Of a DNA stretch of 62,541 nt, positions 54,886 through 62,541 are shown one piece after another. Source of the DNA: Roseateles sp. (GTDB lineage Bacteria; Pseudomonadota; Gammaproteobacteria; Burkholderiales; Burkholderiaceae_C); NCBI GenBank assembly GCA_016790285.1, contig JAEUPJ010000052.1, positions 1 through 62,541 of the forward strand. Direction: 5' to 3'. A model generated the notes under the pieces. That model ran no database searches and had not been told where the DNA came from. It saw only the letters and a list, made by a program, of their open reading frames with translations. Both the position numbers and the translations under genes were made by a program. The stretch's first letter is position 1; the number at the start of each line of letters is the position of its first letter.

Positions 54886-56343
54886 TCAAGCGCCCGATTG
54901 TCGCGTTGCCGTGGCCGCCGTCGTGTCGGCCAGCGCGCCGCCGCCGAGCGCCTTGTAGAGCGTGACGCGGTTGAGCTGCTGTGCGAGCTGCACCTGCACC
55001 AGGCCCTGCTGGGCGGCGTAGAGCGAGCGCTGGGCGTCCAGCGTGGCCAGGCGGTCGTCCACGCCGGCCTTGAAGCGCGCCTCGGCCAGGCGCAGCGCAT
55101 CGGCCGTCTGGGCGACGAGGCGCTGCTGGGCCTGCGCCTGCTGGCCCAGCGTGGCGCGTTCGGCCAGGCCGTCGGCCACCTCGCGGAAGGCCGACTGGAT
55201 GGCCTTCTCGTACTGCGCCACGGCGATGTCGCGGTCGACCTGCGCGGTCTTGAGCTGTGCACGGTTGCGCCCGGCGTCGAAGATCGGCAGGCTGACCTGC
55301 GGCGCGAAGCTCCAGAAGCCCGTGCCCGCGCGGAAGAGCCCATCCAGCGCGCTGCTGGCCGTGCCCGCACTGGCCGTGAGGCTGATGCGCGGGAAGAAGG
55401 CCGCGCGGGCGGCGCCGATCTGCGCTTCGGCGGCCTGCAGGCTGCGCTCGGCCTGCTGCACGTCGGGGCGCTGCAGCAGCACCTCCGACGGCAGGCCGGC
55501 CGGGAGTTCGGCCGTGAGCGTGGCGGGTCTGGCGCTGCCCGCCACCGGCCAATGGCCCGCTTGCAGCGGCGAGCCGACCAGCAGCTCCAGCGCATTGCGG
55601 TCGCTGGCGACCTGGCGTGTGAGGCTGGCCAGGTCGGCGCGGGCCTGCTCGACGGTGGCCTCGGCCTGGCGCAGGTCCAGCGTGCTGGACACGCCCCCGG
55701 CCTGCAGGCGCTGCGCCAGGCGCAGGCTGTCCTCGCGGGCCTTCAGGGTCTGCTCGGTGAGCTGCAGGCGCTCCTGGTCGGCGGCCAGCGTCAGCCAGCT
55801 GCCGGCCACCTGGGCGACGAGGCTGATCTGCGCGTTGCGCCGGCCGTCTTCGGTGGCGAGGTACTGCTGCAGCGCGGCGTCGGTGAGGCTCTTCACGCGG
55901 CCGAAGAGGTCCAGCTCGAAGGCGCTCACGCCGAGCGTGGCGGTGTACTGGCGGCTGATGGCAGCCTCGCCCGTGCCGGTGAGGCCGCCGGGCAGGCGCT
56001 GGGCCTGCTGGCTGCCGCCTGCAGCCACGGTGGGCAGCTGGTCGGCCCGCTGCACGCCGTACTGGGCCTGGGCGCGTTGCACGTTGAGCACGGCCACGCG
56101 CAGGTCGCGGTTCTGGGCCAGGGCCAGCTCGATCACCTCGCGCAGCCGCGCATCGGTGACGAACTCGCGCCAGCCGAGGTCCGCGGCGGCGCGGGCGTCG
56201 GCACTACCGGTGGCCGGCGCGTGCCAGTCCGCCGCGACGGGGGCGGCCGGGCGCTCGTGCGCCGGGGCCAGGGAGACGCAGCCGACGAGCGCGAGGCTCA
56301 CGGTCAGCAGCGTGGGCAGGAAGAAGTTCAGCGTGGGGCGCAT
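54886..56343 (-). CDS. Outer-membrane efflux channel lipoprotein (NodT/OprM-like)
   Basis: The 485-residue channel has a lipoprotein signal peptide with lipobox ALVGC, followed by the outer-membrane efflux protein repeats (DLGWREFVTDARLREVIELALAQNRDLRVAVLNV, SAFELDLFGRVKSLTDAALQQYLA, FRAGTGFWSFAPQVSLPIFDAGRNRAQL). It connects the RND pump to the outside. The start is ATG before RPTLNFFLPTLL; it follows the pump gene by 1 base. Confidence 0.93.
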   Translation of the reverse strand: MRPTLNFFLPTLLTVSLALVGCVSLAPAHERPAAPVAADWHAPATGSADARAAADLGWREFVTDARLREVIELALAQNRDLRVAVLNVQRAQAQYGVQRADQLPTVAAGGSQQAQRLPGGLTGTGEAAISRQYTATLGVSAFELDLFGRVKSLTDAALQQYLATEDGRRNAQISLVAQVAGSWLTLAADQERLQLTEQTLKAREDSLRLAQRLQAGGVSSTLDLRQAEATVEQARADLASLTRQVASDRNALELLVGSPLQAGHWPVAGSARPATLTAELPAGLPSEVLLQRPDVQQAERSLQAAEAQIGAARAAFFPRISLTASAGTASSALDGLFRAGTGFWSFAPQVSLPIFDAGRNRAQLKTAQVDRDIAVAQYEKAIQSAFREVADGLAERATLGQQAQAQQRLVAQTADALRLAEARFKAGVDDRLATLDAQRSLYAAQQGLVQVQLAQQLNRVTLYKALGGGALADTTAATATRQSGA

Positions 56344-56344
56344 G

Positions 56345-59300
56345 TCAGAGGCCCTCCGTGGAAGCCGCAGGCAGCGAGGCCGGCGACGGGGTTGCAACAG
56401 GGGCCGCAGCCGTGCGGCCGGGGAAGAAGCGCCGCACGACGACGAAGAACACCGGCACGAACAGCAGGCCGAGCACGGTCGCCGAGATCACGCCGCCCAG
56501 CACGCCGGTGCCGATGGCGTTCTGGCTGCCGGAGCCGGCGCCGGTGGCCAGGGCCAGCGGCAGCACGCCCAGGCCGAAGGCCAGCGACGTCATCAGGATG
56601 GGCCGCAGCCGCAGGCGCACCGCTTCCAGCGTGGCGGAGACGGCGTCCTTGCCGGCTTCCATCTGCGCCTTGGCGAACTCCACGATCAGGATGGCGTTCT
56701 TGGCCGAGAGGCCGATGGTGGTGAGCAGGCCCACCTGGAAGTACACGTCGTTGGACAGCCCCCGGCCCATGGCCGCCAGCAGCGCGCCGATGACGCCCAG
56801 CGGCACCACCAGCATCACCGCGAACGGCACCGACCAGCTCTCGTACAGCGCCGCCAGGCACAGGAACACCACCAGCAGCGACAGCGCGTACAGCATCGGC
56901 GCCTGGCCGCCGGTGAGCCGCTCCTGGTAGGACAGGCCCGTCCAGCTCAGGCCCACGCCCTGGGGCAGCTTGGCGGCCATCTCCTGCACCGCCTGCATGG
57001 CGGCGCCCGAGCTCAGGCCCGGTGCAGGCTGGCCCAGCACTTCCACGGCGGGCAGGCCGTTGTAGCGCTCCAGGCGCGGCGAGCCCAGCTCCCAGCGCGC
57101 GGTGCCGAAGGCCGAGAACGGCACCATCTGGCCCGAGGCGTTGCGCACGCGCCAGCTGTCCAGGTCCTCGGGCTGCATGCGGTAGGGCGCGTCGGCCTGC
57201 ATGTAGACCTTCTTCACGCGGCCCCGGTCGATGAAGTCATTCACGTAACTGCCGCCCCAGGCGGTGGCGAGCATGCTGTTGATGTCGGTGACCGACAGGC
57301 CCAGCGCGCCGGCCTTGGCGGTGTCGATGTCCAGGCGCAGCTGCGGCGCGTCTTCCAGGCCGTTGGGGCGCACGGCCACCAGGCGCTTGTCTTGCGCGGC
57401 CATGCCCAGGAACTGGTTGCGGGCGGCCATCAGCGTCTCGCGGCCCAGGCCCGCCTGGTCTTGCAGGTAGGCGTCGAAGCCGTTGGCGTTGCCCAGCTCC
57501 AGCACCGCAGGCGGCGCGAAGGCGAAGGCCATGGCGTCGCGGAACTGCATGAACTGGCCCATGGCGCGGCCGGCGATGGCCTGCACCGAGTGCGCGGCGC
57601 CCTTGCGCTCGGACCAGTCCTTCATCTTCACGAAGGCGATGGCCATGTTCTCGCCCTGGCCCGCGAAGCTGAAACCGGTGACGGCGAAGACCGACTCCAC
57701 GTCCTGCTTCTCGTTCTGCAGGAAGTGGTCTTCCACGCGCTTGACCACCTCCAGCGTGCGGCTCTGCGTGGCACCGGCCGGCAGCTGGATCTGCGAGAAC
57801 AGGATGCCCTGGTCTTCTTCCGGCAGGAAGGCCGTGGGCAGGCGCAGGAACAGCACCGCCATGCCCACCACGATGAGGCCGTAGACGACCAGCTGGCGGC
57901 CCCAGCGGCGCAGCATGCGGGCGACGAGGCCCTCGTAGCGCGCCGTGGTGGCGTCAAAGCCGCGGTTGAAGGCGCCGAAGAAGCCGCGCGTGGCGGGGCC
58001 CCCGTGCCCGGCGCCAACCGGCTTGAGCAGCGTGGCGCACAGGGCCGGCGTCAGCACCATGGCCACCAGCACCGACAGCACCATGGCCGACACGATCGTG
58101 ATGGAGAACTGCCGGTAGATGACGCCCGTGGACCCGCCGAAGAAGGCCATGGGCACGAACACCGCCGACAGCACCATGGCGATGCCCACCAGCGCGCCGC
58201 TGATCTGGCCCATGGACTTGCGCGTGGCCTCCTTGGGCGACAGGCCCTCCTCGGTCATCACGCGCTCGACGTTCTCCACGACGACGATCGCGTCGTCCAC
58301 CAGCAGGCCGATGGCCAGCACCAGGCCGAACATCGTCAGCGTATTGATGGAGAAGCCCGCTGCGCCCATGACGCCAAACGTGCCCAGCAGCACCACCGGC
58401 ACGGCGATGGTCGGGATCAGCGTGGCGCGGAAGTTCTGCAGGAAGAGGTACATGACCAGGAACACCAGCACCACGGCCTCGGCCAGCGTCTTCACCACTT
58501 CCTCGATGGAGACCTGCACGAACGGCGTGCTGTCGTAGGGCACCACGGCCTTCATGCCCGCGGGCATGAAGCCTTCCAGGCGCTTGACCTCGGCCTCCAC
58601 GGCCTTGGCGGTGGCCAGCGCGTTGGCGCCGGTGGCCAGCTTCACGGCCACGCCTGCGGCGGGCTTGCCGTTGTAGCGGGAGACGGTGGCGTAGCTCTCG
58701 GCGCCCAGCTCCACGCGGGCCACGTCACGCAGGTGCACGGTGGCGCCGCTGGCCTGGGTCTTGAGCACGATGTTGCGGAACTGCTCGGGCGTCTGCAGGC
58801 GCGTCTGCGCCGTGATGGTGGCGTTGAGCTGCTGGCCCACGTTGGCAGGCGCTGCGCCGAGCTGGCCGGCCGAGACCTGGGCGTTCTGCGCCTGGATGGC
58901 GGCGGAGACGTCGTCGGGTGTCAGGCCGTACTGCGCGAGTTGTGTCGGGTTCAGCCAGATGCGCATGGCGTACTGCGCACCGAACAGCTGCACCTCGCCC
59001 ACGCCGTCCACGCGGCTGAGCGAGTCCAGCACGTTGCTGGACACGTAGTCGGCCAGGTCCACCTGCGAGAGCTTGCCGTCTTCGGACACGAAGCCCAGCA
59101 CGAGCAGGAAGTTGATGGTGGACTTGGTCACCGTCACGCCCTGGCGCTGCACCTCCTGCGGCAGCAGTGGCGTGGCGGCCTGCAGCTTGTTCTGCACCTG
59201 CACCTGGGCGATGTCGGGGTTGGTGCCGGCATTGAAGGTGACGGTGATGGTGGCGTTGCCCTGGGAGTCGGACGTGGACGACATGTAGGTCATGCCGTCC

Positions 59301-59515
59301 AGCCCCTTGAGCTTTTGCTCGATGACCTGGGTGACGGTGTCTTCCAGCGTCTTGGCAGATGCGCCGGGGTAGCGGGCGTTGATGCTGACCTGCGGCGGCG
59401 CGATGCTCGGGTACTGCGACACCGGCAGCGACCGGATGGACAGCGCACCGGCCAGCATGATGACGATGGCCAGCACCCACGCGAAGATGGGGCGGTCGAT
59501 GAAGAAGCGGGACAT
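56345..59515 (-). CDS. RND multidrug efflux permease (HAE1 family, AcrB/MexB-like)
   Basis: This 1056-residue inner-membrane, proton-driven pump has the family start [21 protein letters not shown]. Helix 4 has the proton-relay aspartates in [24 protein letters not shown], and two large periplasmic loops and a second set of helices ([21 protein letters not shown]) are present. Substrates are unknown; AcrB-like pumps usually extrude lipophilic drugs, dyes and detergents. It is encoded between the adaptor and the channel, 18 bases and 1 base away. Confidence 0.95.
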   Translation of the reverse strand: MSRFFIDRPIFAWVLAIVIMLAGALSIRSLPVSQYPSIAPPQVSINARYPGASAKTLEDTVTQVIEQKLKGLDGMTYMSSTSDSQGNATITVTFNAGTNPDIAQVQVQNKLQAATPLLPQEVQRQGVTVTKSTINFLLVLGFVSEDGKLSQVDLADYVSSNVLDSLSRVDGVGEVQLFGAQYAMRIWLNPTQLAQYGLTPDDVSAAIQAQNAQVSAGQLGAAPANVGQQLNATITAQTRLQTPEQFRNIVLKTQASGATVHLRDVARVELGAESYATVSRYNGKPAAGVAVKLATGANALATAKAVEAEVKRLEGFMPAGMKAVVPYDSTPFVQVSIEEVVKTLAEAVVLVFLVMYLFLQNFRATLIPTIAVPVVLLGTFGVMGAAGFSINTLTMFGLVLAIGLLVDDAIVVVENVERVMTEEGLSPKEATRKSMGQISGALVGIAMVLSAVFVPMAFFGGSTGVIYRQFSITIVSAMVLSVLVAMVLTPALCATLLKPVGAGHGGPATRGFFGAFNRGFDATTARYEGLVARMLRRWGRQLVVYGLIVVGMAVLFLRLPTAFLPEEDQGILFSQIQLPAGATQSRTLEVVKRVEDHFLQNEKQDVESVFAVTGFSFAGQGENMAIAFVKMKDWSERKGAAHSVQAIAGRAMGQFMQFRDAMAFAFAPPAVLELGNANGFDAYLQDQAGLGRETLMAARNQFLGMAAQDKRLVAVRPNGLEDAPQLRLDIDTAKAGALGLSVTDINSMLATAWGGSYVNDFIDRGRVKKVYMQADAPYRMQPEDLDSWRVRNASGQMVPFSAFGTARWELGSPRLERYNGLPAVEVLGQPAPGLSSGAAMQAVQEMAAKLPQGVGLSWTGLSYQERLTGGQAPMLYALSLLVVFLCLAALYESWSVPFAVMLVVPLGVIGALLAAMGRGLSNDVYFQVGLLTTIGLSAKNAILIVEFAKAQMEAGKDAVSATLEAVRLRLRPILMTSLAFGLGVLPLALATGAGSGSQNAIGTGVLGGVISATVLGLLFVPVFFVVVRRFFPGRTAAAPVATPSPASLPAASTEGL

Positions 59516-59533
59516 GTCGTGGCTCCTTCTCGA

Positions 59534-60742
59534 TCAGTGGGCCGCAGCCGGCGCCGAGGCGGCAGCCGCCGGGGCCACGCCCTGCACCGGCGCGCCCGGG
59601 CGCAGGCGCTGCAGGCCGTCCACGATGAGCTGCTCACCGGCGGCCAGTCCACTGGTCACCAGCCATTGGCCTTGCACGACGCCGGCGGTCTGCAGCACGC
59701 GGGCCTCGGCCTTGCCGTCCTTGATGACCATGGCAGTGGCGTTGCCGCGCGCGTCGCGCGAGACGGCGGCTTGCGGGGCGAGCAGGGCCTGGGCCTGGGT
59801 GCCCGTCTGCACCTGGGCGCGCACGTACATGCCCGGCAGCAGCTGGCGCTTGGGGTTGGGGAACTGGGCGCGCAGCGTGACGCTGCCGCTGGCCGGGTCC
59901 ACCTGCAGCTCCGAGAACTGCAGCTTGCCTTCCAGCGGGTAGGTGCTGCCGTCTTCCAGCACCAGCGTGACGCGGGCCTGGCCGGCGGCGTCGCGCTGCA
60001 GCGTGCCGTCGGCCAGCTGGCGCTGCAGGCGCAGCAGCTCGGCGCTGGTCTGCGTGACGTCCACGTAGATGGGGTCGAGCTGCTGCACGGTGGCCAGGGC
60101 GGTGGCCTGGTTGGCGGTCACCAGCGCGCCCGGCGTGACGGCCGAGCGGCCGATGCGGCCGGCCACGGGCGCCGTCACGCGGGTGCGGTCGAGGTCGATC
60201 TGCGCGGTGCGCACGGCGGCCTTGGCGGCCTCCACGTCGGCCTGGGCCTGTTGCAGCGCCGCGCGGGCGTCGTCGCGCAGCTGCTGGCTCACGGCGTCGA
60301 CGGCGGCGAGCTGGTCGTACCGGCCGGCCTTGAGCCGGGCGGTGGTGGCATTGGCCTCGGCCTTGGCGAGGGCGGCCTTGGCGCTGTCCAGCGCGGCCTG
60401 GTAGCTGGCCGGGTCGATCTGGTAGAGCAGCTGGCCGGCCTTCACGTCGCTGCCCTCGGCAAAGCTGCGGGTCTTGACGAGCCCCGTCACCTGCGGCCGC
60501 ACCTCGGCCACCTGCGTGGCCACCGTGCGGCCGGCCAGCTCGGTGTTCAGCGCCACGCGCTGGGCTTGCAGCGTGATGACGCCCACGGGCGCCGGCCCTT
60601 GCGCGGGCGGCCCACCCTGGGCGTCGGCCGGGCTGCAGGCGGTGAGCACCGCCGCCGCTGTGACGGAGAGCGCCAGCGTGACCAGCAAGGGCCAGCGCTG
60701 GGCGGCGGAGGGCAGGGGGGTGGGTGTTGTCGTGGTCGGCAT
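59534..60742 (-). CDS. RND efflux periplasmic adaptor lipoprotein (AcrA/MexA-like)
   Basis: The 402-residue membrane-fusion protein has a lipobox-like AAVLTACSPADAQ, split lipoyl half-motifs (VRPQVTGLVKTRSFAEGSDVKAGQLLYQID and TRVTAPVAGRIGRSAVTPGALV), a long alpha hairpin between them and the beta-barrel part. It links pump and channel. The gene is the first of the operon; its promoter lies about 100 bases upstream with two TetR-type palindromes. Confidence 0.93.
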   Translation of the reverse strand: MPTTTTPTPLPSAAQRWPLLVTLALSVTAAAVLTACSPADAQGGPPAQGPAPVGVITLQAQRVALNTELAGRTVATQVAEVRPQVTGLVKTRSFAEGSDVKAGQLLYQIDPASYQAALDSAKAALAKAEANATTARLKAGRYDQLAAVDAVSQQLRDDARAALQQAQADVEAAKAAVRTAQIDLDRTRVTAPVAGRIGRSAVTPGALVTANQATALATVQQLDPIYVDVTQTSAELLRLQRQLADGTLQRDAAGQARVTLVLEDGSTYPLEGKLQFSELQVDPASGSVTLRAQFPNPKRQLLPGMYVRAQVQTGTQAQALLAPQAAVSRDARGNATAMVIKDGKAEARVLQTAGVVQGQWLVTSGLAAGEQLIVDGLQRLRPGAPVQGVAPAAAASAPAAAH

Positions 60743-60828
60743 GGCGCGCTCCTGAGGCGACTTGAATGAGGGTTCGGCGGGCGCCCGGGCCGGGTCAGGC
60801 GGAGGGCAACGTCGAGAAGCTGTTGGCT

Positions 60829-60844
60829 GAATGAGCGTTCATTC
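60829..60844. promoter_or_regulatory. Operator 1 for the TetR repressor
   Basis: A perfect GAATGA-N4-TCATTC palindrome (N4 is GCGT) overlaps the -10 box of the efflux promoter, so bound repressor would block RNA polymerase. Confidence 0.75.
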
Positions 60845-60868
60845 TATTGATTGGCGGAGCTGCGGCAA
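60841..60868 (-). promoter_or_regulatory. Sigma-70 promoter of the efflux operon
   Basis: On the minus strand TTGCCG (60868-60863) and TAGAAT (60846-60841) are separated by 16 bases, matching -35 and -10 at four and five of six positions. It lies about 100 bases before the adaptor start, with an operator overlapping the -10 and a second operator upstream of the -35. Confidence 0.65.
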
Positions 60869-60873
60869 GAAAA

Positions 60874-60889
60874 GAATGAATGCCCATTC
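60874..60889. promoter_or_regulatory. Operator 2 for the TetR repressor (one mismatch)
   Basis: GAATGA-ATGC-CCATTC matches the perfect palindrome of operator 1 in all but one base of the right half and lies 45 bases away from it, just upstream of the -35 box. Confidence 0.65.
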
Positions 60890-61140
60890 AGTTCCGTGGG
60901 GTCATTTCGGTGGCGGCCGTGATGGATGCCACAGGCGGGCCGGTGGCCGGCACCGGCAGGCGGCGAAACGGCGGCCTCGTGGGGTAGGGGAGCTGGGCGA
61001 TCGGGCCCGCCCCATCCGGCGCGGCGAACGCTGGCGGAGGGCCAACGCCACTCGGCCAGAGGGCATGCCCTCCCATGACGGGGGGACGGTTCGGGGCGAT
61101 CGGCATGGCCCGGCGCCGCCCGCTGCGCCATCATGCGGCG

Positions 61141-61950
61141 ATGCGGCCTTATGCCTACTTCCGCGCGCACCCGGCGCTGCAAGCCGTTGTGAGCGGCTTC
61201 TCCCAGCGGTCCTTCGACAACGCGCAGGCGCCAGGCATCGCGCTGCCGGCCCGCACCGACACCTTCATCGAGTTCTACCTGGCCGAGACCTACCACGTGC
61301 GGATGTCCAACGCGCCGGCGGCCGCGCGCGTGCCCGAGACCACGCTGGTGGCGCCCCACACCCGCCCCGGCACCGAGCTCTACATCCGCGGTCGCATCGA
61401 CACCTTCACCATCCACTTCACGCCCACCGGCTGCCACCGCCTGTTCGGCTGCGACCTGCAGCCCCTGCACGACCAGGGCGTGCCGGCGTTCGACGTCCTC
61501 GGCTCACCCCTGCGCGCGCTGCGCGACGCGCTGGCCGTGCACGGCGACTGGCTCGCCCGTGTGGAGGCGGCCCAAGGCTGGTTGCTCGACCGCCTGGCCC
61601 GCGTGCGCCCGGCAGACGCCCTCGACGCCGCCGCCCTGGTGCTCGCCGACCCCACCCAGCCCGCACGCCTGCGCGACCTCGCCGCACAAGCCGGCTGCAG
61701 CGAACGCCACCTGACCCGCACCCTCGGCCAACGCCTGGGCGCCGCGCCCCGCCTCTACGCCCGCATCGCCCGCTTCCAGGCCATGCTCAAAGCCCACCAG
61801 GCGCACCCGAACCTCCCCATCGCCCACCTCGCCCAGCTCGCCCACTACTTCGACCACGCGCACCTGGTGCGCGACTGCCAGGCGTTCACGGGGAAGGCGC
61901 CGGGGGCGTTTGTGAAGGAGTGGCAGGGGCCGGAGAGGGCGGGGTTGTGA
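61141..61950 (+). CDS. AraC-family transcription regulator
   Basis: This 269-residue protein ends in an AraC-type double helix-turn-helix (PARLRDLAAQAGCSERHLTRTLGQRLGAAPRLYARIARFQAML, then LAQLAHYFDHAHLVRDCQAFTGKAPGAF). The N-terminal part (YFRAHPALQAVVSGFSQRSF...FIEFYLAETYHV) looks like the DUF6597-type sensor found in such regulators. The target is unknown; it is divergent from the efflux operon. The start is ATG at 61141; a longer frame to 61075 is not family-like. Confidence 0.88.
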   Translation: MRPYAYFRAHPALQAVVSGFSQRSFDNAQAPGIALPARTDTFIEFYLAETYHVRMSNAPAAARVPETTLVAPHTRPGTELYIRGRIDTFTIHFTPTGCHRLFGCDLQPLHDQGVPAFDVLGSPLRALRDALAVHGDWLARVEAAQGWLLDRLARVRPADALDAAALVLADPTQPARLRDLAAQAGCSERHLTRTLGQRLGAAPRLYARIARFQAMLKAHQAHPNLPIAHLAQLAHYFDHAHLVRDCQAFTGKAPGAFVKEWQGPERAGL

Positions 61951-62231
61951 GGGGAGGGGAGGCGGTGGCTGCCGGAAGTGGCAGGTGCATCGCGGCTGGC
62001 TGGCAAAAGGGGTATGCGTCCGGCCAACTCACCTTGAACCATTGGGCTGAGGCAGCGAGCACGGTGTCCACCAACGCAATGAACTGACCCCCAGAAGTTG
62101 GACTGCCAGTGTCCGTGTCTGGGCGATGATCTGCAACTGGGTTGAGCAAGTACTTGGATACGACATTGCAGCGCCAGCCGTCTCAAAGTTTGGACTTTGT
62201 CTGCCTCGCATGACGGCAATAAGGACCAGAG
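61951..62231. other. 281-base stretch of mobile-element debris
   Basis: No gene can be supported. It includes an IS3-type terminal sequence at 62085-62103 and open frames on both strands without recognisable similarity. Confidence 0.45.
62085..62103. mobile_element. IS3-family-like terminal sequence
   Basis: TGACCCCCAGAAGTTGGAC resembles the inverted-repeat end common in IS3-family elements. No transposase or matching second end is visible, so it would be a leftover end. Confidence 0.35.
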
Positions 62232-62400
62232 ATGCAGACTTGGTATCGCGTGACCGTACGGATCGAGCCTGTTGGGGCGGAGGTCACGACGCTTCACAGC
62301 AGAGGACGAGGCAGCAACGTCGAGCACTGGTTCGATGGAGCGGCGCGCTACACGCTTTTCTTGCGTCCGCCGGAGGAGCGTCAATCGTCAATACAGCTTC
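62232..62400 (+). pseudogene. Small unknown gene interrupted by an IS66-family element
   Basis: From the ATG at 62232 about 56 codons read as MQTWYRVTVRIEPVGAEVTT, then HSRGRGSNVEHWFDG, before the sequence passes into the IS end at 62401. The protein is unknown to me; the alternating hydrophobic pattern of its start suggests a beta-rich domain. The open frame continues a few codons into the IS but that part is not original. Confidence 0.45.
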
Positions 62401-62541
62401 GTAAGCGTCCGGCAATCCCATCTTGAGAACGGTCGTCGCAGCGATAACGATGCTGTCCAGTTAAGCAAATAGCTGGACACGATGGAAGCCGAACAGAGTC
62501 GCAAGCGCAGTCGCTACAGCCGTGAGTTGAAGGCCCGGATC
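62401..62541 (+). mobile_element. Left end of an IS66-family insertion sequence
   Basis: The sequence from 62401 begins GTAAGCGTCCGG, matching the GTAAGCG start typical of IS66-family ends, and is followed by a small transposase-like gene start at 62482. An inverted repeat TGTCCAG...CTGGACA (62454-62479) lies between. The element runs off the right edge. Confidence 0.6.
62482..62541 (+). CDS. Transposase accessory protein (IS66 TnpA / IS3 OrfA-like), partial
   Basis: Twenty codons are visible: MEAEQSRKRSRYSRELKARI. The basic start followed by YSRELKARI is how the helix-turn-helix protein of IS66 (TnpA) or IS3 (OrfA) begins. The IS66-like end 81 bases upstream favours IS66. The gene continues beyond the window. 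Confidence 0.55.
   Translation, partial: MEAEQSRKRSRYSRELKARI

Larger units (their letters stand above)
60743..61140. other. 398-base gap between efflux adaptor and AraC-type gene
   Basis: It holds the efflux promoter and two operators (60829-60889). The other 300 bases show no gene that I can support; short open frames on both strands lack family resemblance. The AraC promoter presumably lies here but I see no convincing boxes. Confidence 0.5.

Noticed and set aside
55043-60769. A 1908-codon open frame on the plus strand opposite the RND efflux genes
   Set aside because: It is an antisense shadow of GC-rich coding sequence. It is full of low-complexity Arg/His/Gly/Gln runs, has no family motif, and the minus strand encodes complete efflux proteins.

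Overview
The window is GC-rich chromosomal DNA from a betaproteobacterium, most likely order Burkholderiales (Rubrivivax / Ideonella / Roseateles-like). The supporting signs are PEP-CTERM proteins, a small TIGR04438-type Trp-rich protein, an mdc malonate decarboxylase cluster with a TRAP transporter, and the general protein similarity I recognise. The call is from gene content only.

Region 1 (1-7620) is an accessory defence island that is visibly less GC-rich in its second half. It begins with a leftward three-gene unit: a sigma-70-like protein, an unknown protein, and an ImmA/IrrE-type metallopeptidase that is cut off at its zinc site by repeats resembling the end of an insertion sequence. 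Divergent from it is a short (E2-only) type II CBASS: an HNH-SAVED effector (Cap5), a CD-NTase (CdnG-like) and an E2-like protein. The same bipartite sequence, GTCCR...N...GAGAGTCYTAC, lies upstream of the sigma-like gene, cap5 and cdn, so the sigma-like factor may control all three. Next comes a structured leader or small RNA ending in an intrinsic terminator, then two genes: an unknown protein with a possible LOTUS-like N-terminus and a phosphoribosyltransferase-like protein. This pair is the best candidate here for a poorly described defence system. A WYL-type regulator remnant and IS-end-like repeats follow, and the island abuts a 5'-truncated comEC, so DNA uptake is probably lost unless another copy exists.

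Region 2 (7621-35691) is core-like: comEC remnant; a moxR-DUF58-tgpA-mltB operon; HDAC-family deacetylase; MscS channel; alcohol dehydrogenase; chalcone isomerase-like protein; class I and class II fumarases on either side of a PEP-CTERM gene with a good sigma-54 promoter; acsA; a PEP-CTERM phytase/esterase-like protein; cytochrome c followed by triple tandem terminators; lgt; dnaQ; two identical tRNA-Val(CAC); and a DUF2256 / FeS cryptochrome / permuted photolyase operon.

Region 3 (35743-42317) is a signalling cluster: lone receiver, CHASE3-like/GAF hybrid kinase with three receivers, CheR, CheB and a receiver-kinase. It looks like a non-flagellar phosphorelay using Che-type methyl transfer enzymes.

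Region 4 (42298-52279, leftward) holds a LysR regulator, a three-gene TRAP transporter and mdcA-C-D-E-G-B-H. Together these would import malonate and decarboxylate it to acetate; acsA elsewhere in the window could activate that acetate.

Region 5 (52313-61950) has DUF4337, folA and thyA, then an RND efflux operon (adaptor, pump, outer-membrane channel, TetR) whose promoter carries two GAATGA-N4-TCATTC operators, then an AraC-type regulator. The window ends in mobile DNA: an IS3-like terminus and the left end of an IS66-family element that interrupts a small gene at 62401.
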